Source: Pagrus major (lineage: Eukaryota; Chordata; Actinopteri; Spariformes; Sparidae). Taken from it: a DNA stretch of 64,000 nucleotides. The first letter of the stretch is position 1, and each line of letters starts with the position of its first letter. The stretch lies in the NCBI RefSeq assembly GCF_040436345.1, contig NC_133230.1:21338197-21402196 (forward strand), in the 5' to 3' direction. A program made the translations under genes and the position numbers. The notes beneath the pieces were generated by a model. That model searched no databases. It had not been told where the DNA came from and was given only the letters and a program-made list of their open reading frames with translations. Shown one piece after another: positions 49,201 through 61,000 of the stretch.

Positions 49201-52200
49201 GTGAAGAAGCTGAAGGAGCAGCTTGCACAGGCACTGGGTTCTCAGCCAGTGGACTATGGGAGAGATGTAGCGCCAGGAGGACCTGAACTCCCCATGGGTA
49301 ACGATACACAGAATAAATGTTAATCTTAACACATCCTTTTAAAAAACATTCTTAAAAATCATTTGCACACTTTCAAAAGTGAATTGACTGATGTATTAAA
49401 TACAGTAAATAAAACTACTATATAACATGTAATGTTACATGTTTCTAAACAAATGCTTTCTGTTTTACACAAGTATAAATCAGCTTTTCTCATCAGGTCC
49501 ATCCATTGAAATTCAAGACAATGTCTCATATAGAGGGAAGTTTATGTCTGCTGTCCGTCTGTGGAGGAAGCGAGATGAGGAAAAGAGGGTATGGGAAATG
49601 TTGTTTGTTTTTTTTTTTTTACACCATTGTCATTTATTTTTGGAAATTACACTGTCTGTTCAGGTAAACTTACAGTAATGTTGACCACACTCAGATGTTA
49701 CTTGAGAAGTTGGCTCTGCTTGAGGAGGCCTTGAACCAGAAAGACAAGTTCATACATTCCAGCCGAATGATTGTCAGATTTCGAGAGGACCACATATCTC
49801 GTCTGGAGAAAAAACTAAAGGACGGACAAGGCTTTCTGTCAGACATGGAGTCTCAGGCTCTGATTGACCAGCTGAAAGAAGAGATAAAGATCTTGAGAGA
49901 TCAGGTACAAAATACACTTTGATCACTGCCTAACCCTCTGTTGATGACTTGTTGATGACTGTATCTGCATAATGTGTGGATACATGGAAAGTTTAGATGT
50001 TATCCTTTTGATGCCATCTAAATTTGCTGCAGACTATTCTAATGACCAATTTTATTTCCGTTAAAATCCAAGGTAGATATCTTCAAAATTTCTTTATGAA
50101 AAGACCAATATGGTTAAATCAGATGCTCTGTATACGCCATTTTTCTTGAGCTAATAACCTATATGTTGTATCTGTTGAGCACCGCTTTTCTTGTGCACAC
50201 TTCTACCCTTTTAGGTTGAACATCACCCAAAGATGACTCGATATGCAGCAGAGAACTTCGGCCTCAGACAAGAGAACCGTCAGCTCCGTTCCCTCGAATC
50301 AGTAGTGAAAGCTAAAGAGGCTGCAGCCACAGTTGCTGCTGAGCTAGAAGAGACCTTCCAGAGGGCTGTCGAGACAGAAAGACTTACAGAGGGTAGGATA
50401 ATAATTGGCTTCATCAGAGGAAAGGTCAAGTAAATGTACTATATCCTGTACCTGTGTACATATCATTAAACTCTTGCTGCTCCACAGCTCGAGGAACCTC
50501 TTCAACCTCTGTGGCTGCAGATACTGTCTTGATGGCTACAATTGAGAAGCTGAAGGCTCAGCTGCTTCAGAAACAGTCCGACCTCACAGCTGCCTTGCAG
50601 GCCTTTGAGGAGTACAAAGAAATCACAAAGTAAGGAGGGTGTTTAATAAAGGGACCCACTCTTAAACCAGATTCACACGAGCATTATCCAGGAAAGCTTA
50701 GCAGATGTTTAACAACAAGCCAGTCCAAAAGCTAAAAATATATGCCAAGACCTTTTCCCATCATGAAATCCAGTAACAGTCAATTTTAGAACACCTTTGT
50801 GAGCACACAGTGTACAGGGTCTTTTCACAGACACATATTTTGTCAGTAACTGCTTTCTGTACAGTGCAATAAGGCCATATAGATGTAGGAGTTTATACAG
50901 TTGGAAATTAATTAGAAAAACCAGCAAATACTCACATTTAAGAAGCTGGAATCAGAGAATTTAGACATATTTATCTTCATTGTAAGGGTGGATTTGTTTT
51001 GTGATCTTTTCATGCAATGCCTTTTATAGGCTTATAAAGAAGGTTTGGCAGAACTTAATGTTGTTTTTGGATGGTGATTTGTGTTCTAGGAAACAGATGT
51101 CTCAGCTGGAGTCTGAGAAAAGATATCTTGAAAAGTCCAACAGGCATTTGGAAAACATTTTGGAAGCCACGAACGCTTACAAAAACAAGGAAGTCTCAGA
51201 GCTGAACAGAATTCATGTTGAAACTATTAAGGTGAGCAAATGTTGAATTTGTATTCAGATCACTGTGAGGCAAACCATAAGCTCTCTTTATTCAGTGTAC
51301 TTTTGTTGTCCTGCAGATCTCACTCTAACAAGCATTGTGAAAAATCATTGTCTTGTATCCTCCAAATATCTATTCTACCAGATTCTCACCACGCCCACCA
51401 AAGCATACAACCTGCGAACCCGTCTCGTGCCTCTCTCAAGCCCTGAGCACCTGAATGGGACAGACGGTGAAGGAGACGACATTTGGGATGAGGAGCCTCC
51501 TTCAGACATGACCGAGATGGCCTTGACTGAGGAACTGCGTCAAGTTCAGGTTCAGAAACGTGGATTATTCCTTCAATATGTGTAGAAGAAAGACACAAAG
51601 TCCTCTCATTGTCTCATACTTTCTCTAATTTCTCATCAGGATCAAACTAGTCGTGTCCAGACACAGCTGAACGAAGAGGAGCTAAAGAACAGCAAGCTTT
51701 TGCAGCAGATTGCAAAACTTGAGGAGCAGATTACCTTGATGTCACAAGAGTCTGACCGCAAGGATGAGGTAATTCTGTAACTTAATTTTTTGCAATTGCA
51801 TGTATAGTAACAATTTAGATGTAAGAATAAAGGCTTTGGTACCTTGAAAGTGCTTAAAATATGCTTTAATTTTACACTTAAAAAGCTATATGAACTTTTC
51901 TGTTTTCCTAATTATTCTTGATGCAGCTACTCTGTACTGAGCGAGCTAACAAGAACAGGGATCAGCTCAACCTGCAAGAAACTGTCAATGAGCTGCAACA
52001 AAGCCTTCAGTCTGAACAGCAGGCTGCAGAAGGTAATATTCTGATTTTTCTCTTGTGTTGTACCGACCTGCCTGGATTTTTGCCTCTGTTGATCTTGGAG
52101 TTTCTGTCAGCTGAAGGTAGAGACAAGAGTGCCGCGTTCAATTCTTTCTTTCCCCTCCCTTCAGTGCTGAGAAGTGAGATCCATGATCTCCGCCTGGTGC

Positions 52201-55200
52201 TGCAGTCATCCGATAAGGAGCTGGCCACCGTGAAGAATGAGCTGAGTGAGGGCCATAGCGAACAGCAGAGAGAGATGAGCCAGCTCTCCAACAGTCTGAT
52301 CAGCACACAGCTCCAGCTTGACAAAGTCCAGTAAGCATGAGTCGAACGCCTCTGAATTGTGACTCTTCTTGATCTGATGTGTTCATGTGCCCACAACTAC
52401 CGTCATGTCTTCATCCCAGGCTGGAGTGGGAGCAGCTTCTGGAGCAGCATCGGACTCTGCAGGATTCATTTGACCAGCTGCAAGCGGAGGCCAAGTTTGA
52501 GGCTGATCAGGCAAGACAGCAGCTGCAGGATGGGCAGCAGAAGATGGATGAACTGAAAGCACAGCTCACGGTTAGTGAACTCATCAAGTCAATTAATTGT
52601 AGGCTGTAACTGTCTATATTTTCTAATCTTATATGTTTTTGCTTCTGTTATAGGAATTGAATAATTCTCTGCAGTCTGAGAAAGAGCATACAAACACCCT
52701 CATCTCCCAGTTAAGAGAAAACAAAGAAAGTACATCAAAGTGAGTTTTACCAGTCTGTGTCCAGTTTTAAACTTTTAAAATAACTCTTGTATTAATTTGA
52801 GTGACCTTGGTGTATGCCCTCAGAGAACTTATTGAAACTGTGGAGCAGAATACACAGCTTAGGAAACAAGTCTCAGACCTGACAGGACACAACCAACAAC
52901 AGGTCAGTCTTAAGATGGGTGTCTGCAGTTCCTTAAATGTCTTAGGTTTAATTTTATAAATATTATGACTTACAAGTAATTGAATATTCTTGCAAATTCT
53001 TAAACGCCACAAACATTTTCTAATTTAATTTATCCATCTTTAAAGTTAGTCAAAATGAGTCAAACCCTTCTGTGTGAACTCCACATTTCTGATGTTACAA
53101 ATCTTTAAACCTCCCACTGCACTTCTTTCTTTCTTTCTTTCTTCTCTTTTTATTTTATACTTGCGCTTACCTGGTGGCAAAATGTAAATTAACACAACTC
53201 ACTGTAATAACCATATTCCTGCATAAATCCTACCTCTGCATGGGACCATATATATACTACATCACTGCAGTTCTTGAATAAGAAAAACACGATTTCTCCA
53301 AAATCAGTCTTGGCGTGTGGTTTAGAATTATCTTGAATGTCTTAAAAAGCATTACATTTGAGTGTGTGGTACCTGTGGACTCCCTGTAAGAACAATATGC
53401 GTGTTTAAAAATTAGATATATTTGACGTAACAGAAAACTGCAGCTCAGTCGATAAGCCTGATTGTCTATTTTTGTTTTTATGAAGGCATCAAAAATTGTC
53501 GATCTTGAGCAAAATCTCAAATCGGCCAGTGAAACAATAAAAGGCTTGGAACAGAAGACTGAACAGGACAAGGTAAGCTTGAGTGAATAATTCTCTCCCA
53601 TTTGGTATTTCTTCAAATTTAATTTCAGTGTGTCCGCTACCCTCCTGAATCCCACCTGTGTATTTTTTTTACAGGATGTTGTCTTAGATCTGATGAATCA
53701 AACCAGAGTCCTCCGCTGTGAGCAGAGCCAGAAGGACGAGACCATTACCCACCTGTCGGAAGACATCAAAGACATCACAGTACTTCACTCCTCCTATTTC
53801 ACCCTGTATTTGTCCTAAATAGCTTCATTGTTTGTCATAGTATGTATCTCATTGCTCTTCCAGGCCAAGTACAATACTGCCTGCCTTGAAAGGGAAGATT
53901 TCAGGGAGCAAAACTCTAAGATGCAGACAGAAATCTGTGACCTGAAAGAAACTTTAGACAGATGTGTAGCATCCAACAAAATAGAGGTAAGTTTGACATT
54001 AAACGTGGATTTTTGTAGAAGTAATTCATGTTCTGACCAGTTTTGTAGACAACAAGAAATTAGACGAAAGCTATAATATACATAATGTGTTTGTCTGTCC
54101 TCAGGTCGAGGTGTTGCAGGAAGAGGTTGTTTATGCCACTGAGGAGGTTGAGAGACTCACTAAGGTCTTAGATGAGCAGAACATCCTCCTCCGATCATCT
54201 CAAGAGCAAGTGGCAAAGAAGGACATCATGATACAGAATCTACAGCAGAAGGTGAAGTTGTTTTTTTATCAACCCAACACAGAGCAACAAATAATCAGTA
54301 AGGTAAAAAAAAACTTAAAGACCAATATCTATTTAAAATGACTAAATATTAAGACTCTCCTTTTGTACCAGGTGCAAAAACAGCAAGAAGCTGTTGAAAG
54401 AACTGTCAGAAATGGAAGTTTGAAACCGCTTGTTGAGCTGGCAGTCACACCTAAATCATTACCTCGGGTATGCCTTGTCTGTCTATTTGTTCTTTATTTC
54501 TGCATTCACAGAAAAAGCAGGTGTGGCCTTTCTTTTACTCATATTTAATTTCTCTTTTTCTCAAGACACCCTGCACTCCAGGAAGCTTCAATAGGGGCCT
54601 GACCCAAGTGCTAGAGAGCCAGGAGAGGGAGCTGGAGAATCGCCGCTCCTCCATGATGTCCATGGAGATTCTTTTAACAGAGCTGAACGCCGAGAGAGCT
54701 GCCAAGAACGAAGAGATCCAAAGACTTAAGGTATATTTTGTCCCAAAGTTAAATTAATCTACAGCTGAAATGTTCAGTCAGCAGGGTTGTAGGAGACTCA
54801 ACTAGTTTAGTGTCTTGTTTTTCTGCTCTAGACTACTAAATTTAAAAAGGTTTAAGGTCTTAATTAACTATGGTGTTTTTTCTCTGTCCTCAGATGCAGC
54901 TGACTGAGAAAGAGATGGTCCGACTGGAGATCCAGGCTTTGGTTGACCAGTTTTACACCAAGCAGAACCAGAATGGAAATAAAAATGGGTTGAGTTTATT
55001 GATCCACGCATTCAGCAGTCCACTGCCCTACCGTACATATGATCATCCATTATTGATGGCATAAGTGAAACTAATAATATTATCTTGTCATTTTCAGTGA
55101 GGATTTGAATGACGCCATCAAGCAGTCCTTACATAAAGAGCTACAGGAGGAGAGAGCAGAGAAGGTTTGTATTTGTTTATCTTTTTTGGTTGTATTTTTT

Positions 55201-56727
55201 TCCTCTTTATTAAATAAACAATTTATTATTTTTACCTCACATTAACAGAGCAAAATAATGCAGAAGATGTCCGACACTCAAAAAAGGTAAGCTCCTGGAC
55301 CTATAAGTTATTCTGATCCTTTGTTAATGCTTGACATCTGACAAATTGTCTTTATTATTTTTGTTTTGTCTCTGTGGATCAGACTGCAGGCGCAGGAGGC
55401 GATGTTGGCCCAGTCTCAAACCTGTGTTCAGGAACTGACCACTGAGTTGAGAAACCGCTGTCTCGAGTTGAGAGAGGTGAACCACAGGATACAAGATGAA
55501 GAGAAACTTATTCAGGTCAGAGCCCGACTAGATGAATATATATTTCACTAAAGAAAACATTATGGAATGATGTAGCTTTCAAGTATATAGCCCCTAGTCC
55601 ATCTGTTAATGAGTTACTGGTTGGAGTTGGTCAATGCTGTTTTACTCTGGAAAAAAACCTGATTATGACAGTAAGGTGACACAATATAATAAGCATGACG
55701 CTAGATTGTCTGCCATATTTGCTGGGTGGACAATGTTGAAAGTTGTGCATTTCACCATACAACTGTTTGTTAAGGACATTTCAGGCCAAGTTGGTTGACT
55801 GTACACAGTTATACTTAGGCATGTATGGTTGGCAAGGGCTTGAGGAGCAAATAACTTGCAAACATAGCACTGATAATAATGGCTCTGATTAGGGCTATTT
55901 CTAAATGTATTGATTAAATGTTTAGTCTATAAAATATTATAAAGTTAGTGAAAGAAGCCTGTTAAAATTTCCTCAAATACAAGTTGGCATTTAAGCTTTT
56001 TGTCAGACATTTTAGCTTGTTATGGTAGGAAAAGCACAGGTGTTACTAATAAAATTAACGATTGGCTCAATTTTATTTAAATATCTCAAAAAACTGTGAC
56101 AATAACCAAGCATGCACAATACCAGGACCCTGAAACTGAAGCAGACATTAATTTATTATCGTGGCTCCTACTGTTTCCTTCTGTAACATGTCAAAATATC
56201 TACTGTGAGTAAGGACTGTTGTTCAGTTTACGGTGATATAAACAGAGAAGCTGTGAATCCTTATGTTGAAGAAGCTGGAAATAGAAAATGTTTGTATTTT
56301 TACTCCTTTAAAAATTACTTAATCCATTATCAAAATTGTTGCCTTTTAATCTTCTGTCACTTGGCTGATTACTCGAGCCTGTAACACTGATATATTGTCT
56401 ATTTTACAGGAGAACGAGGTTCTCCGTAAGCAGAATGTTCAGCTGTCAGAGGAGAATGGGAAACTTGTGGGGCACAAGAACCACAAACAGAGGATTGAAT
56501 ATCTGGTGAAGCTGAAAAAGGAAAACACCAAACTTCAAGAGGTAACTATAATTTCCGCTATGATCAAAGAATGTTTCTCTCTGGTCCTGACTGTTACCAC
56601 ATCACTTCGATTAACTTTGCATTTCTTTTGTTCAAAGGAAAATGAAAAGCTCAGAACAGAGATGAGCCTAGTGAGAGACCACATGGGGATGTCCGCCACT
56701 GGAGATGACATAAACATTGATTTCTAA
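46220..56727 (+). CDS. kif15: kif15, kinesin-12 family member 15 (complete)
   Basis: Plus-end-directed mitotic motor that bundles spindle microtubules alongside Eg5. Exons: 46220-46262, 46500-46530, 46874-47060, 47169-47245, 47345-47382, 47478-47575, 47682-47861, 48162-48371, 48468-48593, 48922-49044, 49150-49297, 49497-49588, 49695-49904, 50215-50392, 50488-50629, 51090-51231, 51382-51549, 51640-51768, 51927-52032, 52165-52330, 52420-52570, 52654-52739, 52824-52902, 53486-53572, 53675-53779, 53864-53986, 54105-54251, 54372-54467, 54566-54730, 54894-54988, 55098-55164, 55249-55286, 55383-55515, 56410-56541, 56638-56727. Sum 4188 nt, 1395 aa (human about 1388). Motor domain about residues 25-370: P-loop GQTGSGKT at 114-121, switch I NRESSRSH at 235-242, switch II DLAGSE at 270-275. 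The rest is coiled coil, with the conserved TTPTKAY segment and the NGKLVGH C-terminal motif. Donors at 51550, 54989 and 55165 are weak but required by frame. Confidence 0.95.
47121..47140. repeat. (AAT)n trinucleotide repeat
   Basis: About six AAT units in kif15 intron 3. Confidence 0.85.
50930..50985 (+). repeat. interspersed repeat fragment in kif15 intron 15
   Basis: 'aatactcacatttaagaagc' then 'tggaatcagagaattt' matches the tail of the fish repeat also seen at 55885-56345. Confidence 0.55.
53124..53143. repeat. (TTTC)n tetranucleotide repeat
   Basis: About five units in the 583-bp kif15 intron 23. Confidence 0.8.
55885..56345 (+). repeat. interspersed repeat copy filling kif15 intron 33
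   Basis: In order: 'tgattaaatgtttagtctat' then 'aaaatattataaag', 'tcctcaaatacaa', 'agaagctggaaatagaaaa' and 'taatccattatcaaaattg'. This is the order of landmarks in a common percomorph repeat, and it largely accounts for why this intron is longer than its neighbours. Confidence 0.6.
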
Positions 56728-57234
56728 TTGTTTTAATGGAAGTGAACTTGCATCTTTCCCAAGTGAAAAGGTTTTTTTTAATTTTTTTAAAAAATGTTTT
56801 ACTTTATTGACTTGGTCAGCTCTTTTAATGGTTTCATGTGCAAAGACATTATGATTCATGTCTGTTGTTCTTTTCTCATTCAGGGAATGTGCAGTAATTT
56901 TGCTTCAGACATGCTCATGTTATAACACCTCTTATCAAGTATTTTGTACTGTACTTTTACATCAGCGTTGACAGACCGGCTGTGACATACAGCTTCATTT
57001 TTTCTTGTTGGGTTTCCTTGGGTGTATATTAGCACACCTTGTTACATTGTTCTCAGACTACAATGAAATGAAATTACAACAATGCTGAATAACATCTTAA
57101 TGTGAGAACATTTTTGTGTTCATACTTTTTTAGGTGCTGTAATTGTTTGACTGACCACCTGAGTTGTATCCATGGTATATGAATTGTATTTTTCTCCTCA
57201 CACCAAGGTGTAAAGCCAGTGTCTTTTCTAGCAT

Positions 57235-57240
57235 AATAAA
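57235..57240 (+). terminator. kif15: kif15 poly(A) signal
   Basis: AATAAA about 510 bp after the kif15 stop, the first canonical signal in the 3' flank. Confidence 0.65.
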
Positions 57241-57896
57241 CATTGGTAACATTTTTACTGTAATTAAAAAGTATTTTTACCTCAAAGCTTTACTGTCTCA
57301 CTTTGTGTTTTCTGGTATTTGTTTCCTGAACAGTTAAAGTAATGGAACTGGAAAAAAAATAACCTGAGGAATGTGATCCTGATCTTTTAAATATCTAAAA
57401 GTGGTAAATCAAAAGTTGAGGAACAGTAGCCTTTGACTTTCCAATACTAGGTGTGACAAAACATGTCACATTTCCTTTCTTTTTTTGTTACATGCAAACC
57501 GTATCAGTGATGGAGAGTATTCTCATGTACTCATGCACTGTACTAAAATACAATTTTATGGTACTAGATTTTACATACAAATGTGATCCGTTTTAAACAT
57601 AAAATGCATTGTTCTAGATTAAATGCAACATTAAAGTACTGCTTACAGTACATAATACTTCAATATGAATAAATAACCCAGTGATATAACATACATTAGG
57701 GCCATTTTGCATGAGTTCATTTAGTTTTGACTAGTTTTCTGCTTTGTTGCTATTACTTATACTATACACTAAAGTATGACTTTGTATTTTTTTATAGAGT
57801 GATATCACTACTGTTCTAAGTAAATGATTTGAATAGTCCACCAATACATAGAATAAATATAAGTTACTGTACTGGTACTTGTGATTCATAGTCCAG

Positions 57897-57912
57897 CCGC
57901 TTGGGGGCGATG
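57897..57912 (+). promoter_or_regulatory. CTCF-like motif near tdrd9 promoter
   Basis: CCGCTTGGGGGCGATG partly fits the CTCF core (CCGC..GGGGGCG), about 130 bp upstream of the tdrd9 ATG. Motif only. Confidence 0.35.
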
Positions 57913-58042
57913 TAGAGCCTATTCGTCACTTTTCCTCACGCGCTTCCATCTTCTACTCATCTGGCTAGTCCGGTGTGGATGAAGAGAGAGATGACGCAGA
58001 ATTAAAAACGAAAAATACGCAGTTAATGTGAACACCTGCAAG

Positions 58043-61000
58043 ATGAAAACGGCAACTGCAGAACAAATTAAGAACTGGTTCACCTCGGGGGCGACCTTTG
58101 CTTCCATTAAAATCACCGAGGAGGTGGTGAAAAGTCAATTTGACGAAACGCCCTCGAAAGAAACGAGGTGAGTTTAAGCTAGCTGGCCGCGGCCCGCGTG
58201 GTGCACAACGTCTCAATGTCACTTTCTATATTGTAGCTACAAACCCTCTCTGGTTAACGTACAATAAACAAAGGTACATAAAGGGTTTAGGATGGCAGCC
58301 TGTGTGGGTGCAGAGTTTTAGCTAACACTTGGTGAAGTCCAATTAACTGCATCCCTTAAAGAGAAGATGGGTCATTTGTCACAATGTAAGCTAAAGCTAA
58401 CACCTCAGCATTTTATATGGCTACCACCAGCTACATTAGATAAGATTAAAGTTAAAACCATTGTGGAGGTTTTAATGTTAAGGAATACAAAAGATGTACG
58501 CAGATTAACGCTAAATATATTGGGTCAAAAAATGCCCAAATCAGTTTAAACACCATCCATTTTTTATCTTAGTAACTGTAAAATTTCCAGGTAGTTCCTA
58601 CTTCCATGAAATAAAAGACTTAAGACTAGGGCAGCACGGTATGGTAAATATAATCAAATTAGGGTTTCTTTGACAGAAATTGTAATTTCCATATGAGTCA
58701 AAATTAGTGGGAAGGATTATTTTTGCATCACAGTTTTTAGTTTTACTTAAAACAACTTAATGATGTCACATTTTTTTGGTGTCTGTACCAACAAGCATGC
58801 TTTCTGACATCTGGAGAACAAGATGTTTTAGGCTAGGGCGTCTGCAGCACTACAGTACCTCTTTATAGGGCTACTTTGCCACACTTTTTTTGACCTTTTA
58901 TCAAAAAATGTCACCTTCTTGTGATTTAGATATTGCATTAAGCCACACTGCTTTATTGATTACACTGATATCCCATTAATTGTGCAGCCCTACTGAGGAC
59001 ATGACCTCAGTGTTTCTAAATCTTATTTAAACTTCTGCCTTTTGCCAAAGTTAGTTAGCTGTGTCTCTTCTCAGTTGGCTGCTGAATCAAAACGGTCTAG
59101 GTCAGTCTTTACCACTCTGGGGGTGATTAACCAGTCAGTAGATGAGACAAAAAAAAGTCTTTGACACAAATGATGTTTATTTTTGTGTTTTCTGTAGTCT
59201 TCTGTAGGCTCTTTGTATTGGTAAATACTTGACAGTTCTACCTTCGTTAGGAATCTAAAAACTGTTCAGACGCAACAATTTGAGAAGGGAACATGACTCT
59301 TTGGTTAAAATGCTCAAAACTTAAACGTTTTTATCCTGTGTAAAAAGCAGTGGCAAGTAGACATTGCCCCACTTAAAACTCTAAAGTCACAAAGGCTGGG
59401 ACGTATTGGTCCAGGTCCTGTGCCCTTGTGATATCACTCTCACTAACTGACAGCATACCTTTGAAATGCATACCAAACTGTACAGACACATTTGTTATCT
59501 GGACTAAAGATAAACAGTCGGTCTATGAATTAGGAAGCAAGAGCAGATGAGAAACTAGTTCTTTCAATGAAATGGTTCCATACATGGTCCGCCTAGCCTA
59601 ATATCGTCTTCACATTTTTAGTCACAAGCTAGGATATATCTACAACTAATACAAATAATCAGGTTTTTGCATCTTGTCTTCATGCTCTGGATGTGAGCTG
59701 TTTTTAGCTGGTGTGAAACAGGGTCACAGACAGTTTGAACAGTTTGTCCTCTCACAGTGTAGTGCTGTACGCCTCAATGGGCCTGACAGGAATTGGATAG
59801 TAATATGGAAGGTCCCAGTCCCGGTTGGACCCTGCAAACGAACTTGAATACCGCATGGCCCGGTCCACATATCCAGAGATTGTTGGGATCTCCTCCCTTG
59901 GGTGGTCTCCACAGTTGGGGACGGTGGGTGTGACAAAGCCCTGCTTCATTTTGTAGCGGCTCGTCCAAGCCTCCATCGGTCGGAGTTGTGCTGGCTGCAC
60001 TGAAAGGTCGTCTTCTTCATCATATTCCTTTTGGCTCAGGAAGTCTCTCAGAACCTGCTTGAAGACAGACGCCAGCTCCCAGGGCCGTATGTTGTTAGTG
60101 GCAAGCACCTCACGAAACCTGCAGAAGGATGCAACCAGTATAGTTAATTAAACAGCTGTTCAAGTAGCAAGAATTTGCATCAACACTGTGTCAGCAACAT
60201 TTTTTCAGTCTGATATTGCATAATTTAACCTTCACAAAATGTAAAATGTGTTTGGTATTCCAGCTGTTGAGTCTTGCATATTTTCCAGAACAACATATCT
60301 GGGACTACAGAAGGGAGAATTTTTGGAAGTGGTACAAACATAACACATTTTGTAAAAAATGTGTTATAATGGGTAATGTGGTTATATAAACACACAGTAG
60401 TGACCCAGTGCTTAGTTTTACGGGAAATAAGTAAGTAGGTCACAGTGTTCAACCATATATAACGACTTTCCAGCCTTTTTTTTTTTTGTAGTGTTATGGC
60501 TAGCATAGAGATGATGAGTTGAAACCCTGTAAGGCTGGATTCATTCAGCCTTACAGGGCATCCGTCACCTTCACATGTTTACACTCTACATCGCCTGCCT
60601 CTATGATGGTAACACATAATGGCTTTTGTGGCAGCCTCGCTGCCTCCCATTCCCTTTGGGTCTTCTCTGCTTTGCCTGCTGTCAGGCCGTGTGTTGATGC
60701 AGTAGCAGCTAGCCACTGTTGACAGCTTACTAATGTGAGGACAGAGCACGGCATGGCCGCTTCCAAACACCTGGAGAGTATGGTGGCTGCGTGGATGGGT
60801 GGGATCTGAGCACACAGGAACTCCAGCTGGTGTAGCTCTGATGTGGGGATAAGGGTCCGTAACCTGGGGTACTTCTGGAACCAGTGGAGACCCAGGGCGC
60901 TGTGGGCCAGCCTGTGCTCCCGTTCCAGCTCCCTCGCCAGCCGCTCGCGCTCTTCTACATGCCACAGGAGCTCTCTGATTAACATGCGACTGGGTACGAC

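Larger units (their letters stand above)
56728..58042. other. kif15 3' UTR and kif15-tdrd9 intergenic region
   Basis: kif15 3' UTR runs from the stop at 56727 to poly(A) signal AATAAA at 57235-57240. The rest to 58042 is AT-rich with no ORF of interest, then a CTCF-like motif (57897-57912) and the tdrd9 5' UTR. Confidence 0.65.
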
